A stretch of 64,000 bases of DNA from Levilactobacillus lindianensis (GCF_003946095.1 NZ_RHOD01000005.1:1-64000); one strand, 5' to 3'. Shown: positions 8,438 through 17,470, numbered from the stretch's first letter. Made by a program: numbers and translations. The notes: generated from the letters alone by a model not told the origin.

Positions 8438-9094
8438 TTAGACGTCAATGTGGTGTTTCAGCCGGGGGAAGACGTGGAAGTCCGCCCAGGCCATGACAAT
8501 GCCTTGCGTAACGAGAGCCCAGACCGTTCCGAAGCCGATGGCGTGAAGGTCCCCAGTAAATAAGTAGGACAGGACGATAATTGTCAGCGGTGGCAGGTAG
8601 CTGACCCACTGCGCCAGAACCGCCGATCCTCGCAGGTATTTGAAACGTAGAATGTAGGCCAGGTCGTCGTTAGGGTGCATGATGATATTGCATCGTTGGT
8701 AGATGGATACGGCGAAGGCCACCCCGAAGAGGCCGATAATGTCGAAAATGACACGGCCGGTCAGGTTGAGCTGATTGACACCTAGCCAGTTCCACAAGTA
8801 CCCGAACCACTCGACTAGGTAGCTAAAGGGGAGAATATACAGCAGGTTGGAGATGAAGCGTCGCCGGTCGAACTTGCCTAACAGGATTTGATTTAATAGG
8901 GTCACCGCAATCCCATAGAGGAAAAGGGTGGTTCCCAGTGGCACGTGAATCCAGTTCGATAGGTTGACCGATGACCCCGTCCAAACGGCACTCCCCAGGT
9001 TAGTGGAGATAGTCAGTGCGTTAGCGGCAGAGTTTAGCAGAATGGAGAATCCTAAAAAACGCATTCGTTGCCCGTAATCCTTCATCTTTGCCAC
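8438..9094 (-). CDS. YczE/YyaS/YitT-family membrane protein
   Basis: 218-residue polytopic membrane protein, about five or six hydrophobic segments. The family hallmarks are visible: a first helix followed by NLGSAVWTGSS, a GTTLFLYGIAV segment, and MHPNDDLAYIL near the C-terminal third. Members such as Bacillus YczE are implicated in export or activation of membrane and secreted products, but no transported substrate is established. GTG start, with GGGTGA 4-5 nt upstream; the ATG three codons later is too far from it. Monocistronic. Confidence 0.8.
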   Translation of the reverse strand: MAKMKDYGQRMRFLGFSILLNSAANALTISTNLGSAVWTGSSVNLSNWIHVPLGTTLFLYGIAVTLLNQILLGKFDRRRFISNLLYILPFSYLVEWFGYLWNWLGVNQLNLTGRVIFDIIGLFGVAFAVSIYQRCNIIMHPNDDLAYILRFKYLRGSAVLAQWVSYLPPLTIIVLSYLFTGDLHAIGFGTVWALVTQGIVMAWADFHVFPRLKHHIDV

Positions 9095-9172
9095 AAACTC
9101 ACCCGCTCTTCATTCAGTCTATTCTCTAGTGTAGTGGAAGTTGCGGGGAAGTGAAAGCCCTTTACTGCAATT

Positions 9173-9907
9173 TTACAATTTGGGCATCCGTTTAGCGGCT
9201 CGCTGGATGAAATTCACGAAAATCTGGCGGGACTCTTCGTGGTGTTTGTACATATTCTCTGGGTGCCACTGAACGGCCACGATCTGGTCACTAGTGGTGG
9301 ACTCTAGGGCCTCGATGACCTGGTCGTCGGCCTTGGCAATGGCGGTCAGCGTGGGAGCCACGTCTTTGACGGCTTGATGGTGCCGGGAGTTGACGTAGGG
9401 CCGGACGCCCATCAGATCACTCAGAATACTAGTGGGATCAACCGTGATGTGATGGCTGGGTTGGTTGCCCATGGCGGCCTGGCTATGTTTTAATTTAGCG
9501 GTTGGGTCTTCGCTGAGATCCTGGTAGAGGGTACCGCCCAGCCCCACATTAATCAGTTGCAGGCCCCGGCAGATGCCGAGGATCGCTTTATTTTGAGCGA
9601 CAGATTGGCGCAACAGCTCGATTTCAAAGAGGTCACGCTTGCGGTAAGTCTTACCCAGTCGCAAGTGTGGCTCTTCGTTATAGAAGGTCGGATCGACGTC
9701 AAACCCACCGAGAAAGGCCACGCCATCGAACAGCGGCAGATAGTCCGCCACGTCACTAGGATCGACGCTGGGAAGAATGATGGGTAAGCCACCGGCCTTG
9801 ACGATCGCCTCGACAGCGGGGCGGGGGGCGAAGGCGGCGTTTCGTTCATTAATGATATTGGTAGCCTCGTCGAGAGTGTCGGCGGGTAAAGCAATTCGTG
9901 GGCGCAT
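9173..9907 (-). CDS. class I glutamine amidotransferase-like gamma-glutamyl hydrolase
   Basis: 244-residue peptidase C26 family enzyme, like PuuD (gamma-glutamyl-GABA hydrolase). GICRGLQLINV holds the nucleophile Cys and the C-terminal VQWHPE holds the catalytic His-Glu. No partner synthase domain is fused, which agrees with a free gamma-glutamyl hydrolase. No puu genes surround it, so whether it acts on gamma-glutamyl-GABA or another gamma-glutamyl amide is open. ATG with AGGAAG upstream; it stands alone on the minus strand. Confidence 0.88.
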   Translation of the reverse strand: MRPRIALPADTLDEATNIINERNAAFAPRPAVEAIVKAGGLPIILPSVDPSDVADYLPLFDGVAFLGGFDVDPTFYNEEPHLRLGKTYRKRDLFEIELLRQSVAQNKAILGICRGLQLINVGLGGTLYQDLSEDPTAKLKHSQAAMGNQPSHHITVDPTSILSDLMGVRPYVNSRHHQAVKDVAPTLTAIAKADDQVIEALESTTSDQIVAVQWHPENMYKHHEESRQIFVNFIQRAAKRMPKL

Positions 9908-10065
9908 GGCGTCGCTTCCTTTCAGACAGTTAGTTACCGCCCAGTATACCCATTTCGCTACTTATTTGTCATCATTAGGTTACCTAACCTTGACGAAATA
10001 GTTCACAAAATCGCGGTTTAATCTTATAGTAGAGAAGTGGAATAAAATAAAGCGAGGTAAACAAG

Positions 10066-10311
10066 ATGACAGAACGGCAATTGATTCAAGAAATTTTGAA
10101 TTCCGAAGCGATTGAATACAGCTTTGAAAACGTCGATGAAGATTCTAAGGAATACACGCTTTTATTAAAGAAACAAGACAAAGACGTGCGGCCAATCGAA
10201 ACACTCAATGAAGAGATTAAGAAGTACTTCCAGAGCGCTGATTTCGATTATCATGAAGACATCAATCCTGATGGCGACGGTGATATCCGTTTGGTCATCA
10301 AGCGGAGCTAA
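10066..10311 (+). CDS. small acidic protein of unknown function
   Basis: 81 residues, strongly acidic (many Asp/Glu) with a Lys-rich middle, no membrane segment and no Cys. It looks like a compact alpha-beta cytosolic protein (helix at 1-16, then alternating charged strands). I do not recognise a family. GAGGT sits 9 nt before the ATG, and promoter-like AT-rich sequence precedes it. It is followed on the same strand by the DNA glycosylase gene 73 nt on, with only a weak hairpin between, so the two might be co-transcribed. Confidence 0.7.
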   Translation: MTERQLIQEILNSEAIEYSFENVDEDSKEYTLLLKKQDKDVRPIETLNEEIKKYFQSADFDYHEDINPDGDGDIRLVIKRS

Positions 10312-10384
10312 GCGTCACAGAACTAGAAGTTAACGGCCGGTCACTCAGGTGGCTGACCTTTTTATTTGGGAAGGAGATCCGGAC

Positions 10385-11032
10385 ATGACCCTGATGGAAC
10401 TCTATCAGTTGATGGCTAAAGAAATGGGCCCCCAACCTTGGTTGCGGCCCGGAACACCGTGGGCGGTGACACCGGTGGAAATCATGCTGGGAGCGATTCT
10501 GGTTCAGAACACGAACTGGCGAAACGTGGAACCAGCACTGATTAAGATCAAAGCAGCTACACAATTTAAGCCGGCTAAGCTACGGACGTATACGCCAGAA
10601 ACGTTGGTGCCATTAATTCAAACCAGTGGATTTTACCATCGTAAGAGCGAGGCTATCCTGGCCTTAGCCGATTGGCTGGGAACCGCTAACGATAATCTGA
10701 CAGCCCTGCGCCAGCGTGATGGGGCTAGCCTACGTCAGGATCTTTTGGCCATCACTGGGATCGGCAACGAGACCGCCGATTACATTTTGATGTATACACT
10801 GGATCATGGGACTTTTATGGTGGACACCTATGCTCGGCGACTCTTTACCTGGTTGGGGGCAACCATGCCCAAGACTTATCCGGCTTTTCAGCGGCGAGTT
10901 CTTCCCCAGTTAGATTTTGCCCTCACAGATTTTCAGGAATTTCATGCGCTGATTGATGAGTTTGGTAAACGAATTAAGTCCTCAGCAGACTTCGAACAAT
11001 CCTTCTTAGCGGGTAAACATCTTAATGTTTAA
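10385..11032 (+). CDS. endonuclease III-like DNA glycosylase (HhH-GPD)
   Basis: 215-residue base-excision-repair glycosylase of the HhH-GPD superfamily. The helix-hairpin-helix ITGIGNETADYIL and the following catalytic Asp in MVDTYARR are intact. Two differences from classical Nth: the hairpin Lys used for beta-lyase chemistry (GRKTA in E. coli) is Glu here, and the C-terminal four-Cys iron-sulfur cluster is absent (no Cys at all in the protein). This resembles the monofunctional 3-methyladenine or mismatch glycosylase branch (MagIII-like). Start is ATG 10385, with AAGGAG 7-8 nt upstream; a longer reading frame opening 36 nt earlier has no ribosome site. Confidence 0.85.
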   Translation: MTLMELYQLMAKEMGPQPWLRPGTPWAVTPVEIMLGAILVQNTNWRNVEPALIKIKAATQFKPAKLRTYTPETLVPLIQTSGFYHRKSEAILALADWLGTANDNLTALRQRDGASLRQDLLAITGIGNETADYILMYTLDHGTFMVDTYARRLFTWLGATMPKTYPAFQRRVLPQLDFALTDFQEFHALIDEFGKRIKSSADFEQSFLAGKHLNV

Positions 11033-11043
11033 AGCTTAAGAAT

Positions 11044-11089
11044 CTGCCAAATCTAGGCGTGGCTGGGCAAAATTTGCGGGATTTGGCAG
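11044..11089. repeat. 10-bp inverted repeat upstream of glpK
   Basis: CTGCCAAATC (11044-11053) and GATTTGGCAG (11080-11089) are exact inverse complements 26 nt apart, ending 10 nt before the probable -10 box (TATGAT, 11099-11104) of glpK. No T-run follows, so an operator is more likely than a terminator. Confidence 0.5.
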
Positions 11090-11117
11090 GGAACATGCTA
11101 TGATTAGTGCATTGAAA

Positions 11118-11132
11118 TTGAAACCGCTTTCG
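11118..11132 (+). promoter_or_regulatory. cre site (CcpA) in the glpK promoter
   Basis: TTGAAACCGCTTTCG matches the catabolite-responsive consensus WTGNAANCGNWNNCW at all but the last position. It begins 14 nt after the TATGAT box, so CcpA bound here would block early transcription of glpK. Confidence 0.75.
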
Positions 11133-11169
11133 ATTTTAGCGGTGTTTTAGTTGGAGGGAGACATTACAT

Positions 11170-12684
11170 ATGGCATTAAAACAGCCAGAAAATTACCTCT
11201 TGGCGATTGACCAAGGGACCAGTAGCACGCGGGCACTTATCTTTGATCACACCGGCCGTAAGGTGATTGAGGCCTACAAGGAAGTTCCCCAATATTATCC
11301 GCATACGGGTTGGGTTGAATCCGACGCTAATGAGATCTGGAACAGCGTCCTGTCGGTGATTGCGAGCGCTCTGATCGACGCGTCCATTCATCCGGAAAAT
11401 ATTGACGCCATTGGGATTAGTAGCCAACGGGAAACCACAATCGTTTGGGATAAGATTACCGGTGAGCCTATCTATCACGCCATTGGGTGGCAAAGTCAAC
11501 AAACAGCCTCGATGGCTAAGGACTTAGTTGCCGCGGGCAAGGCCGAAACCATTAAGGACAAGACCGGCCTCGTGGTCGACGCCTATTTCAGTGCGACTAA
11601 GGTACGTTGGATTTTGGATCATGTTCCGGGAGCTCAGGAACGCGCCGAGAATGGCGATCTGTTATTTGGGACTGTTGACAGTTGGTTGGCCTGGAAGCTT
11701 TCCGGTGGGAAGATTCACGTCACCGATTACAGTAATGCCAGCCGGACCATGCTCTTTAACATTCATGAGTTAAAGTGGGATACGGACATTTTGAACTGGC
11801 TCAACATTCCGGCGGCCATGTTGCCAACGGTAAAGTCCAGCTCCGAAGTCTACGGTGTGACCCAGAACTTCCAGTTCTATGGGGTGGAAGTGCCGATCGC
11901 CGGGATTATTGGTGACCAATCGGCAGCGCTCTTGGGACAATTGGCTATCGAACCCGGGAAGGTTAAGAACACGTACGGGGATGGGGCCTTCGTTATGATG
12001 AATACCGGGAAGGAACCCCAGACCTCTAAACACAATCTCTTAACGACGATTGCTTATAAAATGAATGGTGAGGTTACCTATGCTCTTGAAGGGTCAATCC
12101 TGGTAGCCGGGACCGCATTGGCTTGGTTACATGAAAGCATGCAGATTATCAATAACGTGCCAGAGTCTCGACAGGCGGCGATGGCGTCCACGGATAATGA
12201 TGAAGTTTACGTGGTACCAGCCTTTAACGGTCTCGGGGCACCATACTGGGATCCCGATGCCAAAGGGGCGGTCTTCGGTCTCTCCCGGGGAACCAACCGG
12301 AATGACTTCGTGAAGGCAACACTCCAGTCGATTGCCTACCAGACACGAGACGTGCTTCACACCATGAAGCAGGATACCGGGATTGACATCTCGGAACTGA
12401 TGGCTGATGGTGGGGCCTCCCGGAACCGTTATCTGATGCAATTCCAAGCCGATATCCTGGCAACCCCGGTTCAACGGGCGGCCGATGAAGAAACGACGGC
12501 CATGGGGGCGGCCATTGCGGCCGGCCTAGCCGTTGGTTTCTGGCAGAGTCTCGATGAGATTAAGGAAATTCGCAGTGCCGGTCGTTTGTTCACGCCAAAT
12601 ATGGCAGAAGATCGTCGGGCCCGGTTGTATGCGGGTTGGCAACAGGCTGTTGCGGCAACGCGAGCATTTAAACCGGATCTTTAA
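11170..12684 (+). CDS. glpK: glycerol kinase (GlpK)
   Basis: FGGY-family kinase, 504 residues, phosphorylating glycerol to glycerol 3-phosphate. The [14 protein letters not shown] loop, QRETT (glycerol-binding Arg87-Glu88), GDQ with catalytic Asp249, and the [10 protein letters not shown] and DGGASRN motifs are present. GGAGGGAG precedes the ATG. Odd point: the activation-loop His that HPr phosphorylates in enterococcal GlpK (H232, motif YHFYG) is Gln here (FQFYG, residue 235), so PTS activation by His phosphorylation should not occur. A cre site lies in the promoter. The glycerol facilitator gene (54887-55594), also with a cre site, is 42 kb away, so the glycerol genes are dispersed. Confidence 0.96.
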   Translation: MALKQPENYLLAIDQGTSSTRALIFDHTGRKVIEAYKEVPQYYPHTGWVESDANEIWNSVLSVIASALIDASIHPENIDAIGISSQRETTIVWDKITGEPIYHAIGWQSQQTASMAKDLVAAGKAETIKDKTGLVVDAYFSATKVRWILDHVPGAQERAENGDLLFGTVDSWLAWKLSGGKIHVTDYSNASRTMLFNIHELKWDTDILNWLNIPAAMLPTVKSSSEVYGVTQNFQFYGVEVPIAGIIGDQSAALLGQLAIEPGKVKNTYGDGAFVMMNTGKEPQTSKHNLLTTIAYKMNGEVTYALEGSILVAGTALAWLHESMQIINNVPESRQAAMASTDNDEVYVVPAFNGLGAPYWDPDAKGAVFGLSRGTNRNDFVKATLQSIAYQTRDVLHTMKQDTGIDISELMADGGASRNRYLMQFQADILATPVQRAADEETTAMGAAIAAGLAVGFWQSLDEIKEIRSAGRLFTPNMAEDRRARLYAGWQQAVAATRAFKPDL

Positions 12685-12740
12685 AACAAGTGTGTGACGA
12701 GCTGTTTGTCACATGGTTCAGTTAAATAGAATTGGAAATT

Positions 12741-12775
12741 AAAAGAGTCGGGGATTTTCTCCTCGGCTCTTATTT
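12741..12775. terminator. bidirectional terminator glpK / DUF368 gene
   Basis: AAGAGTCGGGGA and TCTCCTCGGCTCTT pair around a T-rich loop with T/A tracts on both sides, between two convergent genes. Confidence 0.75.
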
Positions 12776-12779
12776 TGAT

Positions 12780-13637
12780 CTATTTGTATTTTGCTTCTAA
12801 TTGACTCATCCAGTAGCCTAAGACTACGCCAGCCACCAGGGCCGCTGCACTGGCTAATAAGGTGCCAATAGTGGCGCCTGCGTAAGAGATGCTTTCAGCG
12901 GCGTGGCTGTTAGGAATCAAGATCAGAGCGGTGCTGGCGACCACGATTCCTAGAATAAAGTGGTACACGCGTGAATGAAAACGGTGGATCAAGTAGTCCA
13001 TCCCCTTAGAGAAGAGGGCCATCGAGAGAATCCCACCAATGGCGATCGGTAAGTAGACACCGAGTAGATCAAAGTTTTTGAAACCGGTCAGCATGGGTGT
13101 GAAGAGTCCGAGAATCAGTAGCAGGTTAGAAGGGCTCAATCCTGGAACCAAAACACCCAAGGCAATCAGGGCACCAGCCACCATGAAGCCCCCAAAGTTA
13201 GCGGGCAGGGGACCAAAGAGGTCGCTCATGAAGTACAGTAGGCCGGCACTGATAATCAGGGTGTCGAAGAACCAGATCAGATCGATCCCGTCACGGGGTG
13301 TCTTGGAGCTAGCTGTCTGGGTCAATGCGGGTAACGTACCAATGATGGCTCCGGCGAAGCCCCAGAGGACCACGACTTGAGCGTGAGCTAAGAGGAACTC
13401 TAGTGGAGCAGACAGCAGGGCAATCCCCACGATCCCGCCGATGCCGACCGGGACGAAGTACCAGAAGTCGCGTTTGAAATTCTGGCGGAAGTGGGCCATG
13501 AAGCCCAGTAGACGTTCATAAATTCCCAGGATGGCGGCGAGAACCCCACCGGATACACCGGGGAGGATAAAACCTAATGCAATAATCACGCCCTTGAAGA
13601 AACGCTTCATCGGGGTGTCGGATCGAGTTGTTGGCAT
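12780..13637 (-). CDS. DUF368 polyprenyl-phosphate transporter
   Basis: 285-residue integral membrane protein with about eight hydrophobic helices arranged as two halves, each with a re-entrant P-G-x-S motif: ILPGVSGG near residue 25 and LVPGLSPSN near 165. These are the DUF368 hallmarks. Family members (PopT) have been shown to recycle undecaprenyl phosphate across the membrane for wall synthesis, which I take as the likely role. AGGAGA lies 6 nt before the ATG. Monocistronic, converging on glpK. Confidence 0.85.
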   Translation of the reverse strand: MPTTRSDTPMKRFFKGVIIALGFILPGVSGGVLAAILGIYERLLGFMAHFRQNFKRDFWYFVPVGIGGIVGIALLSAPLEFLLAHAQVVVLWGFAGAIIGTLPALTQTASSKTPRDGIDLIWFFDTLIISAGLLYFMSDLFGPLPANFGGFMVAGALIALGVLVPGLSPSNLLLILGLFTPMLTGFKNFDLLGVYLPIAIGGILSMALFSKGMDYLIHRFHSRVYHFILGIVVASTALILIPNSHAAESISYAGATIGTLLASAAALVAGVVLGYWMSQLEAKYK

Positions 13638-13793
13638 ATGGCTCTCCTTTTATGAGGGTTAGTCGTTAGGTATCAAATTAGCAAATCCCACTGGAAAAGG
13701 CAACTAAATCGGAAGGTAGGGTCAAAACCTTAAGGATAACTTGAAAAAAGTGCGTTAAGTATCTTGGATTAGATCCCTTACCGCACAAAATAA

Positions 13794-13818
13794 AAACCCA
13801 CTGGGTTACAGTGGGTTT
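13794..13818 (-). terminator. terminator of the DUF2628-like gene
   Basis: AAACCCACTG and CAGTGGGTTT pair perfectly; on the minus strand the stem is followed by TTTTTATTTTG. Confidence 0.8.
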
Positions 13819-13823
13819 CAAAG

Positions 13824-14282
13824 CTAATCTTTACTTTTAGGTTGAGACCAGTAGTGTGCGCGTCCTAGAAGATCGCGAGACCGCACGTCAGCTGGGACAA
13901 AGCCACGGCTGAACAGGTGCTTAAAATACATCAGGTTGTACAAAGACCCCCACAGGACACTCCGAACAACTGGCCATAGGGCGATGAACTGCGTGAGTTG
14001 TGTAGGTGTCAGGACCATGGTCAGGAGCATCGCGCTTCCGAGCTCGATTCCCATGATACATAACAAGTTGTACCAGTCGGCCCGAAAGATCGTCGGGAAC
14101 GGGGGGAAGAAGAACATGGTCCAAGAAAAGCCAACCTTGGCAATTCGCATGTTCCCCGTCTCTGGGTTAACGACGGTTGCGTAGTTCGGCGGTAACGGCA
14201 GTCCTTGAGGGCCGTTACCATTTTGGTTATTTTGATCATCATCGTTAAAGCCCTTGAAAGGATCTTGCATGTCATTTGCCAA
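13824..14282 (-). CDS. DUF2628-like membrane protein
   Basis: 152 residues. An Asn/Gly/Asp-rich soluble N-terminus of about 45 residues precedes KVGFSWTMFFFPPFPTIFRA, a motif typical of DUF2628 proteins, then two further hydrophobic segments, and a short basic tail. Function unknown. Two starts are possible: the TTG at 14282, or an ATG four codons later; neither has a convincing ribosome site. It follows the rRNA methyltransferase gene by 73 nt on the same strand and may be co-transcribed with it. Confidence 0.75.
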   Translation of the reverse strand: MANDMQDPFKGFNDDDQNNQNGNGPQGLPLPPNYATVVNPETGNMRIAKVGFSWTMFFFPPFPTIFRADWYNLLCIMGIELGSAMLLTMVLTPTQLTQFIALWPVVRSVLWGSLYNLMYFKHLFSRGFVPADVRSRDLLGRAHYWSQPKSKD

Positions 14283-14355
14283 CTTTCTACAGAATTAAAA
14301 GCCAATTTATCGTTAGTTAAAAGTCTAACACGAAAACCGGGACCTGCCTATTAAT

Positions 14356-15801
14356 CTATTGACGCCGGGTAAGTTTCACGACGGCTTCACAACGGGCGGT
14401 CTGGGGCATCATATCAACCGACTGAATGTAGTCGACGTGATAATCGTGAACCAACGCCACTAAGTCCTTGGCCAGCGTGGAAGGGTTGCAGGAGACGTAG
14501 ACCAACTTCGCTGGTCGAACCGCTAAAATCGTGTCGATCAGGGTGTCGTCTAGGCCAGTGCGGGGAGGATCGACCACAATGGCATCCGGATGAAAGCCAG
14601 TCATGATCCACTTAGGCAGCAGGTCTTCGGCGGTTCCCAGTTCGTAATGTGCATTGGTAATACCGTTGGCTTCCGCGTTAGCGTTGGCATCTTCGACGGC
14701 TTCGGGAATGACATCCATCCCCCGAACCTCTTCGGCGACGTCAGCCAGTGACAAGCCGATCGTTCCGATACCGGAGTAGGCATCGACGACCGTTTCGCCC
14801 GGTTGTAAATCCAAAGCCTTCTTAGCCTCGGCGTAAAGCACTTCCATTTGTGCCGGGTTGAGTTGCAGGAAGGCCCGAGCAGAGAGCTTGAAGGACAAGC
14901 CGTCCAGCTTTTCGGTAATCGCTTCGGCACCGGCTAAATGTTTGGTTTCCTCACCCCAGACTAAAGAAGTTTTGCCAGGGTTAACATTTTGCATAACGGA
15001 AGTGACCTGAGGAAGTTCCTTAGTGATCCGTTCGAGCAATTCCCGTTTACGAGGTAACTTCTGAGAATTCGTAATGAAGACCAGTTGAACGTCGTCGGTA
15101 TTGGCGGCGGCCCGGACAACCAGAGTCTTCACGATTCCGGATCCTTGTTCTTCATCGTAGATTGGCATGTCCAAGTCCTGCAGCAGGCCCACAACGGCCC
15201 GCATAACGGTCATAACGACCGGCATTTGAACGGAACACGTTGGGAGATCCACCAGATCGTGACTCCGTTCGGCGTACAGGCCGGCTTCAATCTGGCCGTC
15301 GGCGTTACGGCGAACCTGGAATTGGGCCTTGTTACGGTAGCCGTAAGGATCGGCCATGCCTAAGGTTGGACGGAGGTCGAAGTGTTTAAAGCCCACGGGT
15401 TGATACCGTTCCAGTGATTGGCTGACGATGTCTCGTTTGAATTTCAATTGTTCAGGGTAGGCTAGATGTTCCAGCTCGAAGCCCCCAACCTCATCGGCAT
15501 AGCTGTCACGAGGTTCTACTCGGTGAGGACTGGCTAGACGAATCCGGTGAATCTTAGCACGCAAGAACCGTTGAGCGACACTGGTCACCTCGGCGACGAC
15601 TTCTTCGCCGGTCAGGGCGCCAGGAATGAAGACGGCCATGCGTTTGTAATAGCCGATCCCTTCCCCGTTGATCCCCATGCGCTTGATGGTTAAAGGAAAG
15701 CGTTGGCCAACCTCGACCTGCACCTTAGGTTCTTCCTGGCGGGGACGACGGTTGTTTTGGTGGTACTGATTAGAATGATTTCGTGACTCGTAATTTGCCA
15801 T
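14356..15801 (-). CDS. rlmD: 23S rRNA (uracil-5-)-methyltransferase, RlmD/RlmCD type
   Basis: 481-residue SAM-dependent m5U methyltransferase. After an Asn/Gln/Arg-rich N-terminus comes a TRAM RNA-binding domain (about 28-88), then the central domain and a Rossmann methyltransferase domain with VDAYSGIGTIGLS, VVDPPRTGLD and VSCNPSTLA, whose Cys is the nucleophile. The 4Fe-4S Cys cluster usual in this family, between the TRAM and central domains (C..CGGC), is replaced by Asp/Ser, Val and Phe at residues 98-108 (DSYADEVGGF), so the cluster is lost. ATG at 15801 has AGGAGA 5 nt upstream; the reading frame opens 69 nt earlier without such a site. Confidence 0.9.
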   Translation of the reverse strand: MANYESRNHSNQYHQNNRRPRQEEPKVQVEVGQRFPLTIKRMGINGEGIGYYKRMAVFIPGALTGEEVVAEVTSVAQRFLRAKIHRIRLASPHRVEPRDSYADEVGGFELEHLAYPEQLKFKRDIVSQSLERYQPVGFKHFDLRPTLGMADPYGYRNKAQFQVRRNADGQIEAGLYAERSHDLVDLPTCSVQMPVVMTVMRAVVGLLQDLDMPIYDEEQGSGIVKTLVVRAAANTDDVQLVFITNSQKLPRKRELLERITKELPQVTSVMQNVNPGKTSLVWGEETKHLAGAEAITEKLDGLSFKLSARAFLQLNPAQMEVLYAEAKKALDLQPGETVVDAYSGIGTIGLSLADVAEEVRGMDVIPEAVEDANANAEANGITNAHYELGTAEDLLPKWIMTGFHPDAIVVDPPRTGLDDTLIDTILAVRPAKLVYVSCNPSTLAKDLVALVHDYHVDYIQSVDMMPQTARCEAVVKLTRRQ

Positions 15802-16037
15802 ATTTTCTCCTATAGAGTTGTCTTGAGTGTAGCTAAATCGCCATTGAATTGATCTGCTTAAGGTGGCCAAAAGCCACGCTACCGAATGAGTACGGTCCTG
15901 AACATTATACCAAACTTTATGGCGTCTCGGGAGCCTGTGAATTTTTGCCTAAATTGAAGTCGCTTCCATAGGCAAGGCTGTGGGATTTGAGTACAATAAT
16001 GGTATGCAACGACTTTTATGCGGAAGGGGCGCTAATC

Positions 16038-16691
16038 GTGAGTCTATTGACCTTGGAAAACGTGGGGTATCAAGTCGGACAACAGCAGATTTTACGGGGT
16101 ATCAGCTTGGCTATTGATGCCGGCGAGTGGGTCACCTTTGCTGGACCGTCCGGTGGTGGGAAGTCCACCTTGGCACGCATCATCGCGTCACTTTTGAGTC
16201 GAACCAGTGGGGAGCTGACCTTCGATGGCCAGCCGATTGACAGCTATGATCCGATTGCCTATCGCCGGCGAGTCTCCTACAGTTTCCAGCAACCCACGCT
16301 GTTTGGGGAGACGGTCAGAGACAACTTGGCCTTTCCTTATCAGATTCGGCAACTGCCTTTCGACTCACAACGCGCGATTACGGCCCTCGAGTATGTGGGC
16401 CTCGCTGGGGCCGACCTGGATAAGGCCGTGATTGACCTCTCCGGGGGACAGCGTCAACGGGTAGCCCTGCTACGCAATGTCATGATCTATCCTGAAGTGT
16501 TGATATTAGATGAAGTGACAGCTGGTTTGGACGCTGAAAATAAGGCCTTCGTTTGGTCTCTAATCGATCACTTTAACCAGGAGGATGGGATCACGATCCT
16601 CACAATTACCCATGATCAGTCTGAAATTACTGCGGCTAAACGGTTGGTGACCGTCGTCGACGGCCAAATAGTTCCGGGAGGTGCCTCATGA
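16038..16691 (+). CDS. fetA: ABC transporter ATP-binding protein (FetA/YbbL-like)
   Basis: 217-residue ABC ATPase with Walker A GPSGGGKST, Q-loop SFQQPTLFG, signature LSGGQRQR, Walker B VLILDEVTAGLD and H-loop His. Small size and pairing with a UPF0014 permease identify the FetAB type, described as an iron exporter linked to oxidative-stress tolerance in E. coli. The GTG at 16038 follows AAGGGG by about 9 nt. Its stop overlaps the next start (ATGA at 16688-16691), so the subunits are translationally coupled. Confidence 0.85.
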   Translation: MSLLTLENVGYQVGQQQILRGISLAIDAGEWVTFAGPSGGGKSTLARIIASLLSRTSGELTFDGQPIDSYDPIAYRRRVSYSFQQPTLFGETVRDNLAFPYQIRQLPFDSQRAITALEYVGLAGADLDKAVIDLSGGQRQRVALLRNVMIYPEVLILDEVTAGLDAENKAFVWSLIDHFNQEDGITILTITHDQSEITAAKRLVTVVDGQIVPGGAS

Positions 16692-17455
16692 ATCTAGCAG
16701 TGAACAATCAATCTCTGGTACTTGCGTTGGGGCTCGTTATGATTGCCCTAGCGATTGGCTGGAAGGAAAAGTTAGGTATCGACCGCGATATGATTATCGG
16801 GGTTGTCCGGGCAGTCATCCAACTCTTTGTGGTGGGGTATCTGCTGAAGTATGTCTTTCGAATTGCCAACATTTGGCTAACAGCCATCTTGATTTTCATT
16901 ATTATTTTTAATGCCGGCTATAACGCAAAACAACGAAGCGGTGGCATTCCGAAGGCACTTCCGATCTCGGTTGGCGCGATCCTCATCAGTACGGGTGTGA
17001 CGTTAGGGGTGCTGATGCTGGCGGGAGCCATCAAGTTTATCCCGTCGCAGATGATTCCGATTTCTGGCATGATCGCGTCGAATTCCATGGTGGCGATTGG
17101 CCTGTGCTACCGCAATCTCAATGCGCAATTCAAGCAAGAGCGGCAGGCGGTGCTGGAAAAACTGGCATTGGGAGCTGATCTCAAGGATGCTTCCCGAGAT
17201 ATCGTTCGTGCCAGCATCAAGACGGGAATGCAGCCGACGATTGATTCCGCTAAAACCGTGGGAATCGTGAGTTTACCGGGGATGATGTCTGGCTTAATCT
17301 TTGCCGGTGTTGACCCAGTCCGTGCGATCAAGTATCAAATCATGGTGACATTTATGCTGATGTCGGCCACCAGTATCGGGTCGGTTTTGGCCTGCTACTG
17401 GGCTTACCGCGGCTTTTATAACGAACGCAAACAGTTACAGGTTCCATCAAATTAG
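16688..17455 (+). CDS. fetB: ABC transporter permease (FetB/YbbM-like)
   Basis: 255 residues, UPF0014 family, about seven transmembrane helices. The conserved central block PISGMIASNSMVAIGLCYR and the C-terminal GMMSGLIFAGVDPVRAIKYQ segment are visible. It forms the membrane half of the metal (probably iron) exporter with the preceding ATPase. Start overlaps the ATPase stop by 4 nt. The SDR gene follows after 15 nt, so transcription continues into it. Confidence 0.85.
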   Translation: MNLAVNNQSLVLALGLVMIALAIGWKEKLGIDRDMIIGVVRAVIQLFVVGYLLKYVFRIANIWLTAILIFIIIFNAGYNAKQRSGGIPKALPISVGAILISTGVTLGVLMLAGAIKFIPSQMIPISGMIASNSMVAIGLCYRNLNAQFKQERQAVLEKLALGADLKDASRDIVRASIKTGMQPTIDSAKTVGIVSLPGMMSGLIFAGVDPVRAIKYQIMVTFMLMSATSIGSVLACYWAYRGFYNERKQLQVPSN

Positions 17456-17470
17456 GAGGGTGTAAAACTT

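Noticed and set aside
16021-16037. Longer N-terminus for FetA starting at 15987
   Set aside because: The upstream ATG has no Shine-Dalgarno and the extra residues (CNDFYAEGALI) do not fit the ABC fold; GTG 16038 has AAGGGG at good distance.
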